Assembly: GCA_965247815.1 (NCBI GenBank)
Contig: CBDFHW010000014.1
Coordinates: 62,001-126,000, forward strand
DNA length: 64,000 nucleotides
From: CBDAQA01 sp965247815
GTDB taxonomy: Bacteria > Planctomycetota > Phycisphaerae > Tepidisphaerales > Tepidisphaeraceae
Reading direction: 5' to 3'
Shown here: positions 62,334 to 64,000 of the stretch, piece by piece
Numbering within the stretch: position 1 is the stretch's first letter
Layout of the letters: every line of letters starts with the position of its first letter
Position numbers and translations under genes: made by a program
Notes under the pieces: generated by a model
What the model saw: the letters and a program-made list of their open reading frames with translations, nothing else
Told to the model about the DNA's origin: nothing
Databases searched by the model: none

Positions 62334-62636
62334 ATGGCACGTGAATCCACGCTCAATGTTTCGTTGACGGATGCCCTAAAGCGGTACGTCAATTCGAAAA
62401 TCGCGACTGGAAATTATGAGTCCGCCAGCGAGGTTGTGCGGGAGAGCCTGCGGCTCTCGCAATCTCTGGAACAGCGAGAGAGCCTGTATTGGACTGCCGT
62501 GCGCGAAAAGGTTAGCGTCGCGCGCCGTCAGGTGAAGACTGGCCAAGTCGTAGACGGTGAGGTCGCAATGAAGACCCTCATCTCCGAACTAGGCAGGGTG
62601 CGACCGACTAAGAAACGAAAAAAGCGGATCGCGTGA
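62334..62636 (+). CDS. parD: ParD-family antitoxin
   Basis: A 100-residue protein with a ribbon-helix-helix start (LNVSLTDALKRYVNSKIATG, NYESASEVVRESLRL) as in type II antitoxins of the ParD/CopG kind. The C-terminal basic tail (PTKKRKKRIA) is longer than usual. It is expected to neutralise the next gene product and repress their promoter. The toxin GTG start overlaps its TGA by four bases. Confidence 0.88.
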   Translation: MARESTLNVSLTDALKRYVNSKIATGNYESASEVVRESLRLSQSLEQRESLYWTAVREKVSVARRQVKTGQVVDGEVAMKTLISELGRVRPTKKRKKRIA

Positions 62637-62932
62637 ACTACAGCTTAAGCAAGGCAGCTGTCAAGGATATTCGCGGCATCGTCCTACACATTCTGACCGT
62701 TCAACAAAGTCCGCAAAACGCGGCGTTAGTCGCCGTTCGACTTCGAAATCATTTCCGTCGTCTAGTTGCGATGCCCTATCTCGGTTATCCGCGGGCCCAA
62801 CTACAGGATGCGGACGCTCGTGTATCTGAAATAACAGGGCTGGTCGTTATCTACGATGCGACGAGCAGGCCGCTGGTGATTTTACGTGTCGTACACGCGG
62901 CACGCGACCTAAGCAGAATCCGTCCGCGGTAA
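62633..62932 (+). CDS. parE: ParE/RelE-family toxin
   Basis: A 99-residue basic protein of the ParE/RelE fold: YSLSKAAVKDIRGIVLHIL near the start, MPYLGYPRAQL in the middle and VIYDATSRPLVILRVVHAARD at the end. ParE toxins act on gyrase, RelE on mRNA; which applies here cannot be read. The GTG start overlapping the antitoxin stop by four bases indicates coupled translation. Confidence 0.86.
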   Translation: MNYSLSKAAVKDIRGIVLHILTVQQSPQNAALVAVRLRNHFRRLVAMPYLGYPRAQLQDADARVSEITGLVVIYDATSRPLVILRVVHAARDLSRIRPR

Positions 62933-62965
62933 TTACGCGGTGACATCTGGTCGCCACTTGACGCC

Positions 62966-63346
62966 TTAACTTTTACTCGGCTTTTCACCCGAATCGGGCG
63001 TGCCGCCCTTGCCGCCGGTGCGGGGGTGGCGGCGTTCGCGGTCGGGTGCGCTGCCGGTGGGGGCTTGATCCCAGCCCATTGGTTCTTCGTCCAGCATCGA
63101 ATGATCCGGCTGCTGCGGCGCTTCCCCGACGGGGGCCTGATGCTGTTCGTGGGCGTTGATTTGCTTCGAGCCGTCCTGGGCGTTGCCGACCGACGCGGCC
63201 ATATGGTCGGGCTCGGGCGTGGGGGTCGCTTTGGTGTTGTTGTCCAAACGACCGGCGCCGGCTTCATTTTCGGGGTGCGACCTTTCGTAGTTATTCGACG
63301 GGTCGGGGGCCAATTCCTTGGAAGCGGGACGCATTTGCTCTGCCAT
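62966..63346 (-). CDS. Small disordered hydrophilic protein, unknown
   Basis: A 126-residue protein rich in Pro, Glu, Asn, Gly and His, without signal peptide or membrane segment; it is probably disordered. AAAGGA is five bases before ATG 63346 (MAEQMRPASKEL). No family was recognised. It could be a stress-related disordered protein, but there is no direct evidence. Confidence 0.5.
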   Translation of the reverse strand: MAEQMRPASKELAPDPSNNYERSHPENEAGAGRLDNNTKATPTPEPDHMAASVGNAQDGSKQINAHEQHQAPVGEAPQQPDHSMLDEEPMGWDQAPTGSAPDRERRHPRTGGKGGTPDSGEKPSKS

Positions 63347-63440
63347 GGCGATCCTTTCGGCTAAGGCATGATCATAGCCCGCGACACGGCTCGCGAAGAA
63401 TGGCAAAAATGTCAGCAGGTTTGAAATAACTCGAAGAAAA

Positions 63441-63779
63441 TCAGCGGGTTACCAGATCGTGACCCAGCCAGAAAATGAACAAAGAGCAGATCAAAATGCC
63501 GAGCAACGTGCAACCCCACTGCAGCGTGGTGACCGGCCGGCGCACGACAATGACGTACGGTCCGATTAACACGCCGGCCAAGGACGGCAACATGGCAATG
63601 AAGTCAAAGAATTGATTCCGGGCACGCTCCTGCGCGGGCGGCATGTGTGCGGTGGGCTGATCACCCACGACAAACAGCAGCAGGGCGAACATCAGCACGA
63701 ACCAGACGATTTGCACACCTCCGGCGATCAACGGGGAATACGGCCAGAAGTTAAATCGGCGGGGAAGCGGTGGCGGCAT
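63441..63779 (-). CDS. Small membrane protein, unknown
   Basis: A 112-residue protein with a basic start (MPPPLPRRFNFWPYSPLI) and three hydrophobic segments (GGVQIVWFVLMFALLLFVVG, FFDFIAMLPSLAGVLIGPYVIV and LLGILICSLFIFWLGHDL). No motif or family was recognised. It precedes the small hydrophilic gene on the same strand and follows the tRNA gene. Confidence 0.6.
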   Translation of the reverse strand: MPPPLPRRFNFWPYSPLIAGGVQIVWFVLMFALLLFVVGDQPTAHMPPAQERARNQFFDFIAMLPSLAGVLIGPYVIVVRRPVTTLQWGCTLLGILICSLFIFWLGHDLVTR

Positions 63780-63843
63780 TGCGGCAGTCCCTTTTGCCCG
63801 TCACGGGACGACCGGCGTGACTTACCGCATAGTGGAACGAAAA

Positions 63844-63916
63844 TGGAGCGGACCGGGATCGAACCGGCTACCTTCTGGTTGCAAACCAGACGCTCTCCCA
63901 GATGAGCTACCGCCCC
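63844..63916 (-). tRNA. tRNA-Ala (anticodon UGC)
   Basis: A 73-nt cloverleaf on the minus strand. The acceptor stem is GGGGCGG paired with CCGCTCC, with a G3-U70 wobble, the identity element of tRNA-Ala. The D-arm, the anticodon arm (TCTGG, loop TTTGCAA, CCAGA) with anticodon TGC, and the T-arm with TTCGATC are all regular. The discriminator base is A and the CCA end is not encoded. No gene is seen after it up to 64000. Confidence 0.95.
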
Positions 63917-64000
63917 GCACTGTTTATATCGTATCGACCGAATCATTGATGAACAAGAGCACACCGTCGCGGCGTTTTGAGGAACACGTTGATTGCCTCA

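Noticed and set aside
62334..62932. Wider defence island around the toxin-antitoxin pair
   Set aside because: No restriction, CBASS, Abi or other defence genes are next to it.

Overview
The window reads as a chromosomal piece of a GC-rich, Gram-negative-type bacterium of the Planctomycetota, most likely class Phycisphaerae (Tepidisphaera/Humisphaera-like). The basis is the gene set: paired bactofilins, an rsmH gene with no ftsL/ftsI behind it, a prepilin-type protein with a C-terminal H-x9-DG-like segment, a calpain-like secreted protease with a planctomycete-style N-terminus, PQQ-like propeller, NPCBM and SIMPL secreted proteins, and several secreted glycoside hydrolases. The taxonomic call is inference from gene content, not from a marker tree.

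Layout. 1-4.2 kb: rsmH (minus), two bactofilins, a small lipoprotein, an HExxH protein and an unknown protein. 4.4-8.8 kb: rpsB-tsf, a chromate-transporter-family protein carrying palindromic repeats inside its reading frame, and a PepSY-like secreted protein. 8.8-16.7 kb (minus): a Ski2-like helicase and, transcribed toward it, a run PQQ-propeller, SIMPL protein, cyclase-repeat protein (frameshifted) and MoxR ATPase. 16.9-25.8 kb: TauE/SafE permease, ComEA-like plus secretin-like pair, GH10-like protein, PAP2 phosphatase, nucleoside hydrolase, calpain-like protease, coiled-coil membrane protein and an Uma2 pseudogene. 25.8-34.5 kb (mostly plus): polA, acyltransferase, polyprenyl synthase, membrane protein, esterase, GH113-like enzyme. 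34.5-41.3 kb (minus): four secreted proteins of poorly known function, a DUF2256/DUF3253 protein and pgeF. 41.5-46.1 kb: coaD, prepilin-type protein, ACT-domain protein, HprK-like protein overlapping a convergent secreted protein. 46.3-53.5 kb: TolC-type channel, LysE permease, malate dehydrogenase, broken GH30 enzyme, broken membrane protein and a complete IS3-family element. 53.5-64 kb: sorbosone-dehydrogenase-like lipoprotein, a minus-strand surface-polysaccharide/glycosylation operon ending in a GH128 enzyme, a sulfotransferase, a ParDE pair, two small proteins and tRNA-Ala(UGC).

How the genes fit together. Housekeeping genes (rpsB, tsf, polA, coaD, mdh, rsmH, ispA-type synthase, pgeF) are mixed with an outer-envelope and polysaccharide programme: GH10-, GH30-, GH113- and GH128-type proteins, nucleotide-sugar and glycosyl transfer genes, and export proteins. 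This suits a free-living polysaccharide user.

The most unusual part is the intergenic DNA. At least three families of short palindromic repeats are visible: a GTTTAGCGG/GTTTAGCCGG family with seven copies at five places, two of them as inverted pairs like REPINs; an AAAACGGTGTC palindrome inside a coding frame; and a GGCACGGGCG inverted pair. There is also one 95-nt inverted repeat with 37-nt arms in a divergent promoter region. Four genes carry frame or stop lesions (12575-13646, 25188-25753, 50226-51670, 51703-52167), so either gene decay or sequence error is notable here. I did not find a CRISPR array, a prophage, or a clearly new defence system.
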